64,000 bases of DNA from Macropodus opercularis (GCA_030770545.1 CM061097.1:19300501-19364500); one strand, 5' to 3'; shown: positions 13,096-23,781, counted from the first letter of the stretch. The notes: generated from the letters alone by a model not told the origin. Program-made: numbers and translations.

Positions 13096-13515
13096 ATACC
13101 AGACTCCTCCAGAGTCCTCCAATTTTCCCCCGACCTGCACAGAGTAAGCCTCCTCCTTGAACCGCCACCTTATCATGGTGGAGGAGTTTGTGTGCCTGAA
13201 TGACCCTGGGAGCTATGTTGTCTGGGGCTAAATACCCCTGGTAGGGTCTCCCAAGGCAAACAGGTCCTGGGCGACAGGCCAGACTAAGAGCGGTTCAAAG
13301 CCCAAAGTTGGCAACTTGAAAAGACCTGGAGCTAAAGAGACACAGTTAATTAGTTGACCCAAACTGTGTTGAGGTCTTAACACTCCCCAGAAAGACAAAG
13401 CAAACCCCAAAGGAGGCAGGAGAGAAAGGCAGAGCCCACAGCCCCACGACTATCTAACCCTACCTCTTTCCTGCCAGTGGGGAGGGGTGGGAGGAGGAAA
13501 AGGGAGGGATCTACT
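13096..13515 (+). mobile_element. LINE 5'-region-like sequence
   Basis: The tract GAACCGCCACCTTATCATGG, followed by text about a GGGGCTAAATACCCCTGGTAGGG segment split over 13,226-13,248, resembles a sequence very common in fish genomes that I associate with non-LTR elements. It is followed by SINE and LINE remnants. No coding frame is supported here. The assignment to a specific LINE family is from memory only. Confidence 0.4.
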
Positions 13516-13539
13516 ACCAAATTGAACTACACTGGGATT

Positions 13540-13830
13540 TACGTGCCTTGGGAGAAGGGAGTCGTCCACCAGTCGTAGGATCGGCGGTTCGATTCCTGCC
13601 TCCTCTGGACTTGTGTTGATGTGTCATTGGGCAAGACACTGAACATCTTCCCCAGTGTATGAAAGCACTAAGCCCAAACAGGTTTACCACCGCTACTGGC
13701 CAGGTTTGGAAGGCTGGTTCGCCCATGACGGGTAGGATCCCGGAGGCACAGTCACGATAACCTGTGAGGTGCTCTGCCTGTGTATGTGGCCCTGTGACAG
13801 ATTGACACCCAGTCCAGGGTAAACCCTACC
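13540..13830 (+). mobile_element. tRNA-derived SINE (HE1/V-SINE-like)
   Basis: GGTTCGATTCC at 13,587 is a textbook RNA polymerase III B box, and TTGGGCAAGACACTGAAC with a downstream CCCTGTGACAGATTG tail is typical of fish DeuSINE/HE1 elements. The A-box side (GAGTCGTCCACC) is degraded, so it is probably not transcribed. The minus-strand open frames over it are meaningless. Confidence 0.7.
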
Positions 13831-14689
13831 CTTTTCCTGCCAGTGGGTCTTGGGGTGCTCCAACGCCCCATGAGCCTATGGGTGGGGTGGGGGGGTGGGT
13901 GGAGGGATGGAGATCCCTCCCAAGTGGAGGGAGGGAACCTTCTCCCTCCACATCTGAGCCCCACTTACTTCCTCTCCAAGGTGATGACCTCTGATGGGGC
14001 TGTGGACACATTCAGGGTGGTGTATGCCCACAGCTCACCGGGCCGTCACCAGTGTTGTTCGAGCTGTGATGGTCACGGTGTGGGAGGTTCTTGGGTGGAG
14101 CTGTACAGGCACACTGTAAGTGGCAGGTCAGTGGTGTCTTACAAACCTCTTCTTTGTTTGGAAGATACACGTTAAATTCCCACTTCAACATTTTAGCTTA
14201 GCTAGGTATTTATCTATTGAGCTTCCAAATTCCAAATTCGCCTTTTTTTGCAGGTGTTTCATTTCAGTCTGAGACACAACTTAGTATAACGCCCCTTTGT
14301 TGGATACCACCCGTCTGGGTGGGTTCTGACATGAGGGGGTGTCTTCAGTTGTGTCTGAGAATCAAATGTAAATACCTGGAATGAAACGCAAATCAAAATA
14401 CGACCTGGTGAATTTGACATGGCACTAATTTGACTGAATTGGAGATATTGGCCACCTGACAGTTGCAGTGCTGTGCTGACATCTCTGCTTGGGCACCTGT
14501 TCACACCCTGATCTGAGCTCGAGCACCACGTGGCAAACATACAGTTTCCCAAATGGACAATCTAGGGAACAGCAGGACTGAGCTGTCAACTTATCGCCAT
14601 CTGGTGGTGAGTTGGAGCCACTGGTGGAGGTAGAAGCCGGACAGTCTCAGTAGACCCGTAGGGGTCTGGTGGCAGTGTCTAGCTGAAGC

Positions 14690-15640
14690 GTCCGTCAGAG
14701 GGGTCTTCAGCTCCCACCTCCGGGAGAGCTTTTACCAGATTAGAGGGAGGTTCCACCTCCATTGTCCACGCAATTGCCCGAAGCCGTGGCGACAAGGTCT
14801 CCGGTCCTCGTCGGGGCGTTGGCCGCGAAGAGCATCGGCGGGCCAAGCGTGCTGCAGCCCGAGCAAGTGTGGGGGCAAAGACTCTGACCTGGGAAGGGCT
14901 CGGGGAGGCCATGGAGGAGGACTGTTGGTCGGCTTCAAAGACATTCTGGCAAACCGTTTGGCACCTCGGAAGGGGAAAGAGGTTCTTCACCAAGGCTGTT
15001 TACAGCGGAGGTGGGGAGCTGCTGACCTTGACTGGGGCTGTCATCTCATGGTGGAAGGAATACTCTGAGAATCTGGCCAGTGGTCGAACCTCCGATTCTG
15101 GAGGGATAATCTGGTTTTTGCCCGAGCCGTGGAACGCTGGACCAGCTCTATACAGGAGGATACTGGTTCGCATTACCGACAGTAAGTCAGACCTGTTCCA
15201 CTTGCACTGGGGCGGTTTGCAGTCGAGTGTGAAGCGGCTGGGGTGAGAATCAGACCTCAGAGTTTGAGGCCGTGGTTCTCGACCGGAAAACGGTGACGTG
15301 TCCTCTCGGTTGGGGCAGAGTTCCTGCCTCAAGTGGAGAAGCCAAGTACGTTGCGGTCTTGTTCACGAGTGCTTGCACCTATGGTCGTTACCTGCGGGTC
15401 ATGGCCGAAAGAGCAGGCCGCCGGTCCTTCACATCGAGAGGAGCCAGTTGTAAAAGCTTGTGCATCTGTTTTGGATGCCTCCTGGGTTCCATCCAGGTCA
15501 GGTGTTCCAGGGCGGTACTGCTGGAAGAGGCCCCGGGGAAGACCCAGGCAGGAGAGAGCATGTCTCGACTGGCCTGGGAACAGCCTTGGGACCTCAACCG
15601 GGTGATCTGGAAATGTCCGTAGCGGGGGGCTAGGGTTCGC
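14690..15640 (+). pseudogene. Broken RTE/Rex3-like LINE reverse-transcriptase ORF, copy 1
   Basis: Conceptual translation gives scattered, out-of-frame pieces of a non-LTR retrotransposon ORF. One is AVYSGGGELLTLTGAVIS followed by WWKEYSENL (about 14,995-15,070), which resembles the linker before the RT palm. Others are a FAVECEAAGVRI-like piece (about 15,218-15,253), which follows the catalytic region, and an SRLAWEQPWDLN end piece (about 15,565-15,600). The palm with the catalytic aspartates is missing, and several stops and frameshifts separate the parts. It is an internally deleted relic that cannot encode a working enzyme. The family name is a recollection; the LINE nature is firmer. Confidence 0.6.
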
Positions 15641-15751
15641 TGCGGTGGTGAGCAACACAGGGGATGGCCAGGGGGCCGACACCCTGAATGTGTTCGCAGC
15701 TAACAGAGGTCAGAAGTTTGAGAGAGGTAAGTGGGGTAAGTGGGGGCTGAA

Positions 15752-15797
15752 GAGGCTGGTGAAGGGTGGAGCTAATCTCCACCCATCACCAGCCTCT
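15752..15797. repeat. Perfect-but-one hairpin (20-bp arms)
   Basis: GAGGCTGGTGAAGGGTGGAG is followed after CTAAT by its inverted copy, with a single mismatch. It lies in the short spacer between the two 2.41-kb copies. Related arms (GATGGGTGGAG and CTCCACCCATCACC) occur again at 18,158-18,262. Confidence 0.8.
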
Positions 15798-15949
15798 TAG
15801 CCTGTAGTGGTGCAGCGTGAACATGGAAGGCTGGTTTGCCCATGACGGGTAAGATCCCACCTACAAACCCCGGGACAACCTAAGGCAGGCACAGTCACGA
15901 TTGTTTGACGTTGAAGCTGCTTTGAGCAGCCAAATTGAACTACACTGGG

Positions 15950-16240
15950 ATGTACGTGCCTTGGGAGAAGGGAGTCGTCCACCAGTCGTAGGATCGGCGG
16001 TTCGATTCCTGGCTCCTCTGGACTTGTGTTGATGTGTTCTTGGGCAAGACACTGAACATCTTCCCCAGTGTATAAAAGCACTAAGCCCAAACTGGTTTAC
16101 CACCACTACTGGCCAGGTTTGGAAGGCTGGTTCGCCCATGACGGGTAGGATCCCGGAGGCACAGTCACGATAACCTGTGAGGTGCTCTGCCTGTGTATGT
16201 GGCCCTGTGACAGATTGGCACCCAGTCCAGGGTAACTCCT
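15950..16240 (+). mobile_element. tRNA-derived SINE, second copy
   Basis: B box GGTTCGATTCC at about 16,000 and TTGGGCAAGACACTGAAC downstream. It differs from copy 1 by a handful of substitutions, consistent with duplication of the whole 2.41-kb unit rather than an independent insertion. Confidence 0.7.
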
Positions 16241-17094
16241 ACCTTTCTCCTGCCAGTGGGTCATGAGGTGCTCCAACGCCCCATGACCCTATGGGGGGTG
16301 GTGGTGGAGGGATGGAGGTCCCTCCCAAGTGGAGGGAGGGAACCTTCTCCCTCCACATCTGAGCCCCACTTACTTCCTCTCCAAGGTGATGACCTCTGAT
16401 GGGGCTGTGGACACCTTCAGGGTGGTGTATGCCCACGGCTCACCGGGCCGTCACCAGTGTTGTTCGAGCTGTGATGGTCACGGTGTGGGAGGTTCTTGGA
16501 TGGAGCTGTACAGGCACACTGTAAGTGGCAGGTCAGTGGTGTCTTACAAACCTCTTCTTTGTTTGGAAGATACACGTTAAATTCCAACTTCAACATTTTA
16601 GCTTAGCTAGGTATTTATCTATTGAGCTTCCAAATTCCAAATTCGCCTTTTTTTGCAGGTGTTTCATTTCAGTCTGAGACACAACTTAGTATAACGCCCC
16701 TTTGTTGGATACCACCCGTCTGGGTGGGTTCTGACATGAGGGGGTGTCTTCAGTTGTGTCTGAGAATCAAATGTAAATACCTGGAATGAAACGCAAATCA
16801 AAATACGACCTGGTGAATTTGACATGGCACTAATTTGACTGAATTGGATATATTGGCCACCTGACAGTTGCAGTGCTGTGCTGACATCTCTGCTTGGGCA
16901 CCTGTTCACACCCTGATCTGAGCTCGAGCACCACGTGGCAAACGTACAGTTTCCCAAATGGACAATCTAGGGAACAGCAGGACTGAGCTGTCAACTTATC
17001 GCCATCTGGTGGTGAGTTGGAGCCACTGGTGGAGGTAGAAGCCGGACAGTCTCAGTAGACCCGTAGGGGTCTGGTGGCAGTGTCTAGCTGAAGC

Positions 17095-18045
17095 GTCCGT
17101 CAGAGGGGTCTTCAGCTCCCACCTCCGGGAGAGCTTTTACCAGATTAGAGGGAGATTCCACCTCCATTGTCCACGCAATTGCCCGAAGCCGTGGCGACAA
17201 GGTCTCCGGTCCTCGTCGGGGCGTTGGCCGCGAAGAGCATCGGCGGGCCAAGCGTGCTGCAGCCCGAGCAAGTGTGGGGGCAAAAACTCTGACCTGGGAA
17301 GAGCTCGGGGAGGCCATGGAGGAGGACTGTTGGTCGGCTTCAAAGACATTCTGGTAAACCGTTTGGCACCTCGGAAGGGGAAAGAGGTTCTTCACCAAGG
17401 CTGTTTACAGCGGAGGTGGGGAGCTGCTGACCTTGACTGGGGCTGTCATCTCACGGTGGAAGGAATACTCTGAGAATCTGGCCAGTGGTCGAACCTCCGA
17501 TTCTGGAGGGATAATCTGTTTTTTGCCCGAGCCGTGGAACGCTGGACCAGCTCTATACAGGAGGATACTGGTTCGCATTACCGACAGTAAGTCAGACCTG
17601 TTCCACTTGCACTGGGGCGGTTTGCAGTCGAGTGTGAAGCGGCTGGGGTGAGAATCAGACCTCAGAGTTTGAGGCCGTGGTTCTCGACCGGAAAACGGTG
17701 ACGTGTCCTCTCGGTTGGGGCAGAGTTCCTGCCTCAAGTGGAGAAGCCAAGTACGTTGCGGTCTTGTTCACGAGTGCTTGCACCTATGGTCGTTACCTGC
17801 GGGTCATGGCCGAAAGAGCAGGCCGCCGGTCCTTCGTATCGAGAGGAGCCAGTTGTAAAAGCTTGTGCATCTGTTTTGGATGCCTCCTGGGTTCCTTCCA
17901 GGTCAGGTGTTCCAGGGCGGTCCTGCTGGAAGAGGCCCCGGGGAAGACCCATGCAGGAGAGAGCATGTCTCGACTGGCCTGGGAACAGCCTTGGGACCTC
18001 AACCGGGTGATCTGGAAATGTCCGTAGCGGGGGGCTAGGGTTCGC
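17095..18045 (+). pseudogene. Broken RTE/Rex3-like LINE ORF, copy 2
   Basis: Duplicate of the relic at 14,690-15,640 with the same internal deletion. It adds a stop at TAA near 17,355, where copy 1 reads CAA. Because both copies share the deletion, the LINE decayed before the tandem duplication. Confidence 0.6.
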
Positions 18046-18145
18046 TGCGGTGGTGAGCAACACAGGGGATGGCCAGGGGGCCGACACCCTGAACGTGTTC
18101 GCAGCTAACAGAGGTCAGAAGTGGGAGAGGGGGTAAGTGGGGGCT

Positions 18146-18385
18146 AAATTTGAAGTGATGGGTGGAGCTAAACCCCACCCCAGGGAAGACCCAGGCAGGA
18201 GAGAGCATGTCTCGACTGGCCTGGGAACAGCCTTGGGAGGAGCTAAACTCCACCCATCACCGGTCGAGGCAGACGACCGCCCACCCTGAGCCTGGTTCTG
18301 CTGGAGGTTTCTTCCGTAAGCGGGAGTTTTTCCTCCCCACCGTCGCCTCGTGCTTGCTCAGGGACCGGTAATCAATAAAGATTAA
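18146..18385 (+). repeat. Third LINE fragment plus teleost repeat tail
   Basis: A short LINE end fragment is flanked by GGTGGAGCTAAA and CTCCACCCATCACC arms. After it come GAGCCTGGTTCTGCTGGAGG and CAATAAAGATTAAAAAAAC, a well-known fish dispersed-repeat 3' end with a poly(A)-signal-like AATAAA. The open frame across 18,162-18,371 is not a gene. Confidence 0.6.
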
Positions 18386-19440
18386 AAAAACTACACTGTT
18401 TCAATGGCCCTTCTTATTCTTTTTTTCATTTGTATTTTAAATGTTCAAATGCTTCACTCAGTTCTTAAATCAATTCGTCTTTAATTCAGTTCTATTTAAT
18501 ATGTAAGTTGGTTCTATAGGTTAGATGTTGATTCACAGCTACACAGTGAAATGCAGTGGAACAGAATGTAGAATTTGGTCACTACGTGTAAAGTACTGGT
18601 GCAGAAACACTGCAAGTTTGACATCTTGTGACTTTTGCAAGTATAAACCACAGTTGTTTATTTTGTGCACAAACAAGTCATGAAACAGAAAAAGTCAACA
18701 GTAAACAGTCTTGCAGAAAGCAAATCATTTTCATGATTCACTTACAACAAATGTCTCTTCTTTGGAATGATCTGGCACCGGTTTGTTTACGTCTACCAGG
18801 GCTACGTGTGATGTCATCAATGCCACACGGTGAAGACTGAACATAAACATTCACGTACTGTGTCTAATCCAGTTTAAAATCACATGTTCTGGTCTCACGT
18901 GAGCATCAGTGACGTTTGGATCGTTAGAGCTGTTCATTCTACAGGAAACCGGACCCGGTTTAAACTGTTGTCTGCAAAGGTTTCTGCAAATGGCTGCAGC
19001 CTGAATTTAGCTTTAAAAATCTTTGCTGTTTTTTACATAGATTGTTCATGTTTCATTGTTCTTTATTTATTACACAGCCAGTTGCCTCTGTTAAAGACGT
19101 TATATGTTGTGATTTGGTTGTTTTTTTAAATCTGAAAACAGAAAACTAACTTTTTACTCATAGACATAATTCTTTGAACGCTGTGTCTTGTGAGAAGTTA
19201 ACATTTCAAATGAAATGTTTCTGCCACTGTGCACGATCTAATTAATGAAATGCAGCTGTTCACTTCAGAAAACCAGTCTCTTGTTTCCTCCCACAGTCCA
19301 AATACTGTAGATGCATTCAGGTTGACCGGAGAATGTAAATTCCTCGTAGGTGTGAGTGTTTGTCTCCACATGTGGCTCCATTGATATGGGATGAGATCAC
19401 TATCTTTAATCAAGAGCGCAGTTTTTCAATTCAAGAGCAC
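18386..19440. other. No recognisable gene
   Basis: AT-rich sequence with short open frames only (up to 81 codons). I see no splice-bounded exon, repeat match or RNA gene. Confidence 0.5.
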
Positions 19441-19609
19441 ACTTTAACGATATAATGTTCAGATTTTGTTGTGCTTTCTCTCAAAACCCTTCCCTTGCAT
19501 TCAAAATGTCTCTGCTCGCGTTCAAATCTGTATTCGTGCTCTCAGATTTCCAGTTCTCCTGCTTTAATCCTCCTTCTTGCTCTCGGTTCCTGCCGCTCGC
19601 TCTCAAAAC

Positions 19610-19797
19610 GTCTCACGCTTGATTCTGCGTTGAACGACCTGAGAGGACCCTGTCAAAATGAACCAACCAATAGGAAGCCAGAGCCGCTGACCAATGACAG
19701 GATCGGTTACACTGTGGACGAGCGCTTACTTTCCCCATACGGAGCAGAAGAAAAGTGACTTTAGTCTTTCAGCCTGGACCAAGGCCAAGGGCCTCAG
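19610..19797 (+). promoter_or_regulatory. CCAAT-type promoter and non-coding first exon
   Basis: Two CCAAT boxes (AACCAACCAATAGG near 19,660 and GACCAATGACAGG near 19,690) are followed by a GC-richer stretch and by GGGCCTCAG then GTAAGA, a near-perfect splice donor whose exon ends at 19,797. The arrangement suggests a plus-strand transcription start around 19,720-19,750. A longer open frame (19,471-19,758) crosses it but lacks support. Confidence 0.5.
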
Positions 19798-20109
19798 GTA
19801 AGAGGTTGTCATTTTTATGGAGCTGTTCTTACATAATATCCAGGTTTATAGATCAGTGTGGTCACTCATGCTAACTGTTGTATGACAGTTAGCATGATGC
19901 TAACCGCGCTAATTGAATACACAAAGCAATATGCATGTCTGTTTAACGTTTGGCTATGCAGCGATTTACTCCAGCTAGACAATTTAGCATTTCATCTGGG
20001 ATTAATGAATAAATAAATCAGTGTTTCATGATCAGTAACCTTTTCATAAGGACACTGGAAAACTGTACGGTACACCAATACAATGTTTAACCAGCTTTTT
20101 GTATCCTAG

Positions 20110-20325
20110 GATCTACAGGAGCTTGACATAGACTGGGATATTGCCCTAGACCATGATGAGTTTCAATTACAGAGTGGAGTTGTTGGTCCAGAATTCCCCA
20201 GCCCCCTGAATGAGCAGGATATGGCTCAGCTTCAAGCATCTGTGGACCCGACAGAAGCATCAGACTCCCATGGTTGTGATACTTATATTCGCTGTCTTCA
20301 TATGTTTCAGTGACCCAGTATCATG
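20110..20325 (+). CDS. Acidic exon fragment of an unrecognised gene
   Basis: A T-rich acceptor (TTTTTGTATCCTAG) precedes 20,110. From there 67 codons are open, starting DLQELDIDWDIALDHDEF, rich in Asp and Glu, before a TGA at 20,311. A donor-like ATG then GTAGGT follows at 20,326, but the frame is already closed, so this is either a terminal coding exon or a decayed internal one. It sits 312 bases after the putative first exon. I do not recognise the family. The acidic, short-exon character would suit an adaptor or transcription-related tail, but that is a guess. Confidence 0.4.
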
Positions 20326-20613
20326 GTAGGTGTAACAACAAATGCAATGTCAGATACACTGCTCAGAGATTATAAAATACTTTATGTCACGTTTACCTGT
20401 GACATTATTTCATTAAAACTCAAAGAGGCAATGATGGTATAACATTTTATTACACGTGAACTATGAATATATAACGACATTCACTGACAAATAAATGTGA
20501 CTGTGCATAAACTTTCATGAAAACAACCACTTAATTGAGAAAAATTTGACATTTGCTTTCACTGTCAACCTGAGCTTCCAGAACTTTACCAGTTGAATTC
20601 AAATGTTTAATAT

Positions 20614-20906
20614 TTAAAGCGTTGAGAATTCTTGTCCCTGATAAAACGCTTCTATCAGGACTGCTTTGAAATCTTGATATGTTATCATGTGTTGAACAGT
20701 TTATGTGATGGTGCTACTGCAAGCTGTGACAGTATCTTGTGTTCTCCAAAATGCATTTGATAGTGATGATCAAACTTCACAGTTACTTTGAAACTTTTCT
20801 TTTCTTCTTGCAGGACAGGAATGTGGCCCTGCCCTGTTACCCACTGGAGAAAAGCTTTGAGAAATTGCTGCACATGCAGCTTCCTCTTTCCCTGGTCCAG
20901 TTTCAT
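20614..20906 (-). pseudogene. HECT-like C-lobe exon, frameshifted
   Basis: On the minus strand, GGTGCAG ends a T-rich tract and the frame opens MKLDQGKRKLHVQQF, continuing through LQWVTGQGHIPV and FKVTVKFDHH, which follows the F-x-TG...P...TV-F pattern of HECT-type C-lobes. After a frameshift near 20,745 the match resumes with TVTACSSTIT (where the family has its catalytic Cys), a stop, then YQDFKAVLIEAF to a TAA at 20,614. One frameshift and one internal stop make it a pseudogene piece. The overlapping plus-strand frame with a good acceptor at 20,812 is considered a shadow. HECT assignment is by pattern memory. Confidence 0.5.
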
Positions 20907-21082
20907 CTGCACCAAAAAGCATTTAAATAAAATAATAAATAATAAAACTGAGCTGACATACACTTGTGTTATTACATAAATAAGATGAACTAGAAGCACT
21001 TAAGAGGAGATAATTATGCTATAAAAAGAGAAATAGAAGGAATGTACTTCACTGTATATTTCTAAATTGTGGAACAATTTAC

Positions 21083-21206
21083 CTTCCTCCAGTTCCTGAA
21101 GAAAATCCTGCAGGTGATTCATTAACTTCACCTCAACCTGTTCTTTGTTTGATCCGCTCTCACTGTATTGTGCCTGGCACACAGAGGCGATGAAGTCTGC
21201 ATCAGC
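21083..21206 (-). CDS. HECT-like domain exon (middle), probably pseudogene
   Basis: Bounded by CATTTGGCAG and GAGGAAG then GTAAAT. It encodes 41 open codons, including ADADFIASVCQAQYSESG and MNHLQDFLQELEE. The composition and order fit the segment preceding the C-lobe in fish HECT-containing proteins. It enters in phase 0 and leaves in phase 1, which does not agree with the neighbouring exons as delimited here, so borders may be slightly off or the gene is decayed. Confidence 0.5.
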
Positions 21207-21372
21207 CTGCCAAATGAAAGCAGGTAACAGTAGCTCAGTCGAATACCTGTATTTAAGCCTCACCCTTAGTCCATTTACAGAAATAACAAGAGAATGCATG
21301 TAAGGATGCAAGAGAAAAAAAGTACATTTGGGATTGTATATGTTGAGCACTTACTGTCATTTCATTTCTGAC

Positions 21373-21503
21373 CTTGGCACAAACAATGGCTCACAAATGA
21401 CAGTGTATTTAGCCATTATATTACTCAGGCCATAGAGGGTCAAGCCATCCTTTATGTGGAGCAGAATTGGGAGCAGCCTCACATGTGCATAGAGGACAAT
21501 GCA
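21373..21503 (-). CDS. HECT-like domain exon (upstream), probably pseudogene
   Basis: Bounded by AAAAACAG and GTGCCAAG then GTCAGA. It encodes 43 open codons, including YAHVRLLPILLHIKDGLTLY and the tail VICEPLFVP. This is the first of three collinear minus-strand exons within 900 bases. No upstream exon was found before the retroviral insertion at 21,764, so the 5' part of the gene may be lost or displaced by the rearrangement there. Confidence 0.5.
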
Positions 21504-21763
21504 CTGTTTTTATTAATAAATCACAAACTTTTAACAAATCAGTTAATCAAAAATATAATTGCATAATAAAACATTAACTACTGGGTAATGTAATGTCTAA
21601 TGTACATTTACATTTTCAATTTGAATGTAAAATGTATTATTATTATTAAATTCTCATCAGGCTGGAAAGGTCTTACATCAGTAGCTACATAATGGAATAT
21701 GACTCTCGTTTTCCACCTGACGTCTAACCAAGCTACATAGTTCTCTAAGGGCATTCACTATTG

Positions 21764-22181
21764 TTAGAGGATGGGTGGAGTGTGAGAGTCACCCATTGAC
21801 GCAGAAAACGTGTGACCGGGGGAAACCTGACGGTGTTAACGCAACCCGGCCACGCGAACTATACGAAGGGTGAATTAAGGAAACTGTGGGTTATTAGGAG
21901 AATCCAAGTCAGAAGTTTCACTGTCTAGGTTGCGGGGGTCGGATTCTCACATTAAGTTTTAAACAGTAGGACTGAGCCAAAATTGAAATCGCTGCTCACG
22001 TTTTCAGCTACACCCACAGGTGATAGACCTGTAGAAGCTTAGTGCAGTCGATGAACACGTGAGGTGGTGGCGGATCGTTGACTCAGTCCAAAAGTCTATT
22101 CATAAAGTCCTAATAAAGTATATTAATAAAGGCTATTAGTAAAATCTATTAATAAAATATATTAATAAAGTTAAAGGAGAG
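21764..22181 (+). other. Retroviral leader region
   Basis: 418 bases before the gag start. A full 5' LTR is absent, and no convincing primer-binding site was found. The last 80 bases contain a direct repeat of TATTAATAAAG-like units. Confidence 0.4.
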
Positions 22182-23498
22182 ATGGGGAAAAGAAACAGTA
22201 AGCCCCTTTTGGAGGGGGACACGAAGTTCATGGCATCGTTAGATCCACAACATGTTAAGTGGATCGGCGAGTGGAGAGAAAGATATGAATTTAGTGGCAA
22301 ATTAGTGCCTGACGATTGTCATAACCTTCTGTCTAAGTTAGATAAAAAGATGACAAAAGAGAAGGGAAAACGCAAAGAAAAATTACAAAGACAGTGGTTG
22401 ACAGCCACAGAGTGGAAAAAGCAAGCAGTGAAGAGACAAGGACAGATAAAGGAAAAAAAGGAGAAACAGGCGGCATTACAAGCAGCAGCTCTTGTGGAAC
22501 CAGATGAAGAATCAGTGCGAGGGAAGGCACTGAGAGAACAATGGAGGAGAGAACAGGAAGCGAGAGAGGCCAGAGAGAGGCTTGCAACTCGTTTGGCGGA
22601 GTTAGATGAACAGACCAAGTCAGTGGGAGAAGGAGCAGCTGCAGTGACTTCTCCAGTAGCGTCACATACGAGGGGAAAGGAAGAGAAGAGTGAGAAATTA
22701 AAATCCAAAACAGCCAGCGTGAATGTGGCTGCACAATATCCAGATCTTACAAATATCAAATTAACCTATGGGTTAGATAATGATGATGAATGTGAGGATT
22801 GTGATCCAATGCCAGATCCTCTGACCCCTGGGCCAGACCAGGTGTTTCCCATGATTGAGGTAGCTAATCCGAATTATGGAGTAGGGGCAGAAGGAAGAAC
22901 CATACGAGTTTATCGACCGTGGACAGAAGCAGACTGTAGTGAAGCTTGCAAAGCATTAGGTGACCCCACAGTTGACCCCGAACAATGGATTGAAAAACAC
23001 AAACAATTAGTTGACTCCTTCAGTCTGAACGGTTGGGAAGTTACACAGACGTTTAGGAAATGCCTTTTGTTTAACTGGGGACGTGTGAGAGGACAATTCA
23101 CAGGGAAAGCAGCAGACGGTTCCTGGCTCGCAGCCAATAGTGCTGCTCTGACAGCACAGAGGGAGGCAGTCTATGGAGAAATAAGAAGAATATGGAGAGC
23201 ACGACCAGACTATATAAAAATTGCCCAGTGTCGCCAGAAAGAAGGGGAGGATGTGTATGAATACAGGGAACGTTTAGAAAACGTCTTTAAAACACACAGT
23301 GGCCTTCCAGAAGATCAGACACCTGACTCAGCCTATCAGAACCAGCTAAAACAGGCGTTATTAGCAGGATTTAGAGACCCAATCTCCGATCTAATCAGAA
23401 AACATAATGTAAATTATACTACTGACTCCGTTCACCAAATTATGAACTTTGCCAGACATGCGAGCGAAGTATTAGCTAAGAAAAAGTTGAAATGTTGA
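22182..23498 (+). CDS. Endogenous retroviral Gag, truncated by frameshift
   Basis: 438 codons. The start MGKRNS fits an N-myristoylation signal (Gly2, Ser6), placing Gag at the plasma membrane in the ancestral virus. Residues 45-110 are very Lys/Glu-rich and probably coiled coil. Residues about 240-410 resemble a p30-type capsid, opening VYRPWTEADCSEACKALG. The frame ends at TGA at 23,496-23,498. The nucleocapsid continues in other frames, so at least two small indels separate capsid from the zinc knuckle. It is long and otherwise open, which suggests a fairly recent loss of function. No restored reading is given. Confidence 0.8.
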   Translation: MGKRNSKPLLEGDTKFMASLDPQHVKWIGEWRERYEFSGKLVPDDCHNLLSKLDKKMTKEKGKRKEKLQRQWLTATEWKKQAVKRQGQIKEKKEKQAALQAAALVEPDEESVRGKALREQWRREQEAREARERLATRLAELDEQTKSVGEGAAAVTSPVASHTRGKEEKSEKLKSKTASVNVAAQYPDLTNIKLTYGLDNDDECEDCDPMPDPLTPGPDQVFPMIEVANPNYGVGAEGRTIRVYRPWTEADCSEACKALGDPTVDPEQWIEKHKQLVDSFSLNGWEVTQTFRKCLLFNWGRVRGQFTGKAADGSWLAANSAALTAQREAVYGEIRRIWRARPDYIKIAQCRQKEGEDVYEYRERLENVFKTHSGLPEDQTPDSAYQNQLKQALLAGFRDPISDLIRKHNVNYTTDSVHQIMNFARHASEVLAKKKLKC

Positions 23499-23550
23499 AA
23501 CTGCAACCGTATTCTGCTTATTTGGAGCAGATGACAACTCAGAAGCAGAA

Positions 23551-23754
23551 GTGTTTTTCCAAGGGTCCTCCGGTAGAGGCCGAGGGGGGTTTAGAGGTCG
23601 TGGTCGGGGTAGAGGAGGTCCACCTAAGCATGATCGCTGTTACATTTGTGACAAGCCAGGACACATGGCCAGAACCTGCCCCGAGAACCCCAGAAAGCAA
23701 CAACAGAGGCCTGCAGAGTACAATAAACCAAACCCATTTAATCCTAATAATTGA
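23551..23754 (+). pseudogene. Retroviral nucleocapsid piece, CCHC knuckle
   Basis: Open frame containing CYICDKPGHMARTC, a canonical C-x2-C-x4-H-x4-C zinc knuckle, preceded by an Arg/Gly-rich box (GRGGFRGRGRGRGG). These features bind genomic RNA in retroviruses. It lies in a different frame from the capsid part upstream. Confidence 0.8.
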
Positions 23755-23781
23755 CTAGGCCCGCAGGAGAGTTCACCAGAC

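Larger units (their letters stand above)
13516..15740 (+). repeat. Copy 1 of a ~2.41-kb tandem duplication
   Basis: The sequence from CCAAATTGAACTACAC at 13,516 is repeated from 15,928 with a period of 2,405-2,413 bases and a few percent mismatch. The unit contains a SINE, about 600 bases of non-coding spacer with CCACCCGTCTGGGTGGG (a short palindrome-like segment) and a broken LINE. The small indel between copies accounts for the period drift. Confidence 0.92.
15928..18145 (+). repeat. Copy 2 of the ~2.41-kb tandem duplication
   Basis: Same content as copy 1: a SINE at about 15,950-16,240 and the LINE relic at about 17,095-18,045. A third, very short piece of the LINE end (AGAGCATGTCTCGACTGG) follows at about 18,200, showing repeated unequal exchange. 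Confidence 0.92.

Noticed and set aside
15272..15682. 116-117-codon frames on both strands near the LINE relic
   Set aside because: They lie in the GC-rich decayed LINE end and are duplicated in the second tandem copy; the recognisable LINE pieces are scattered over several frames.
20739..20979. Plus-strand frame ending HLHQKAFK with a good acceptor at 20,812 and an AATAAA just after
   Set aside because: The minus strand of the same interval carries a better, domain-like HECT pattern that continues across a frameshift, so the plus frame is more likely a shadow. Not excluded.
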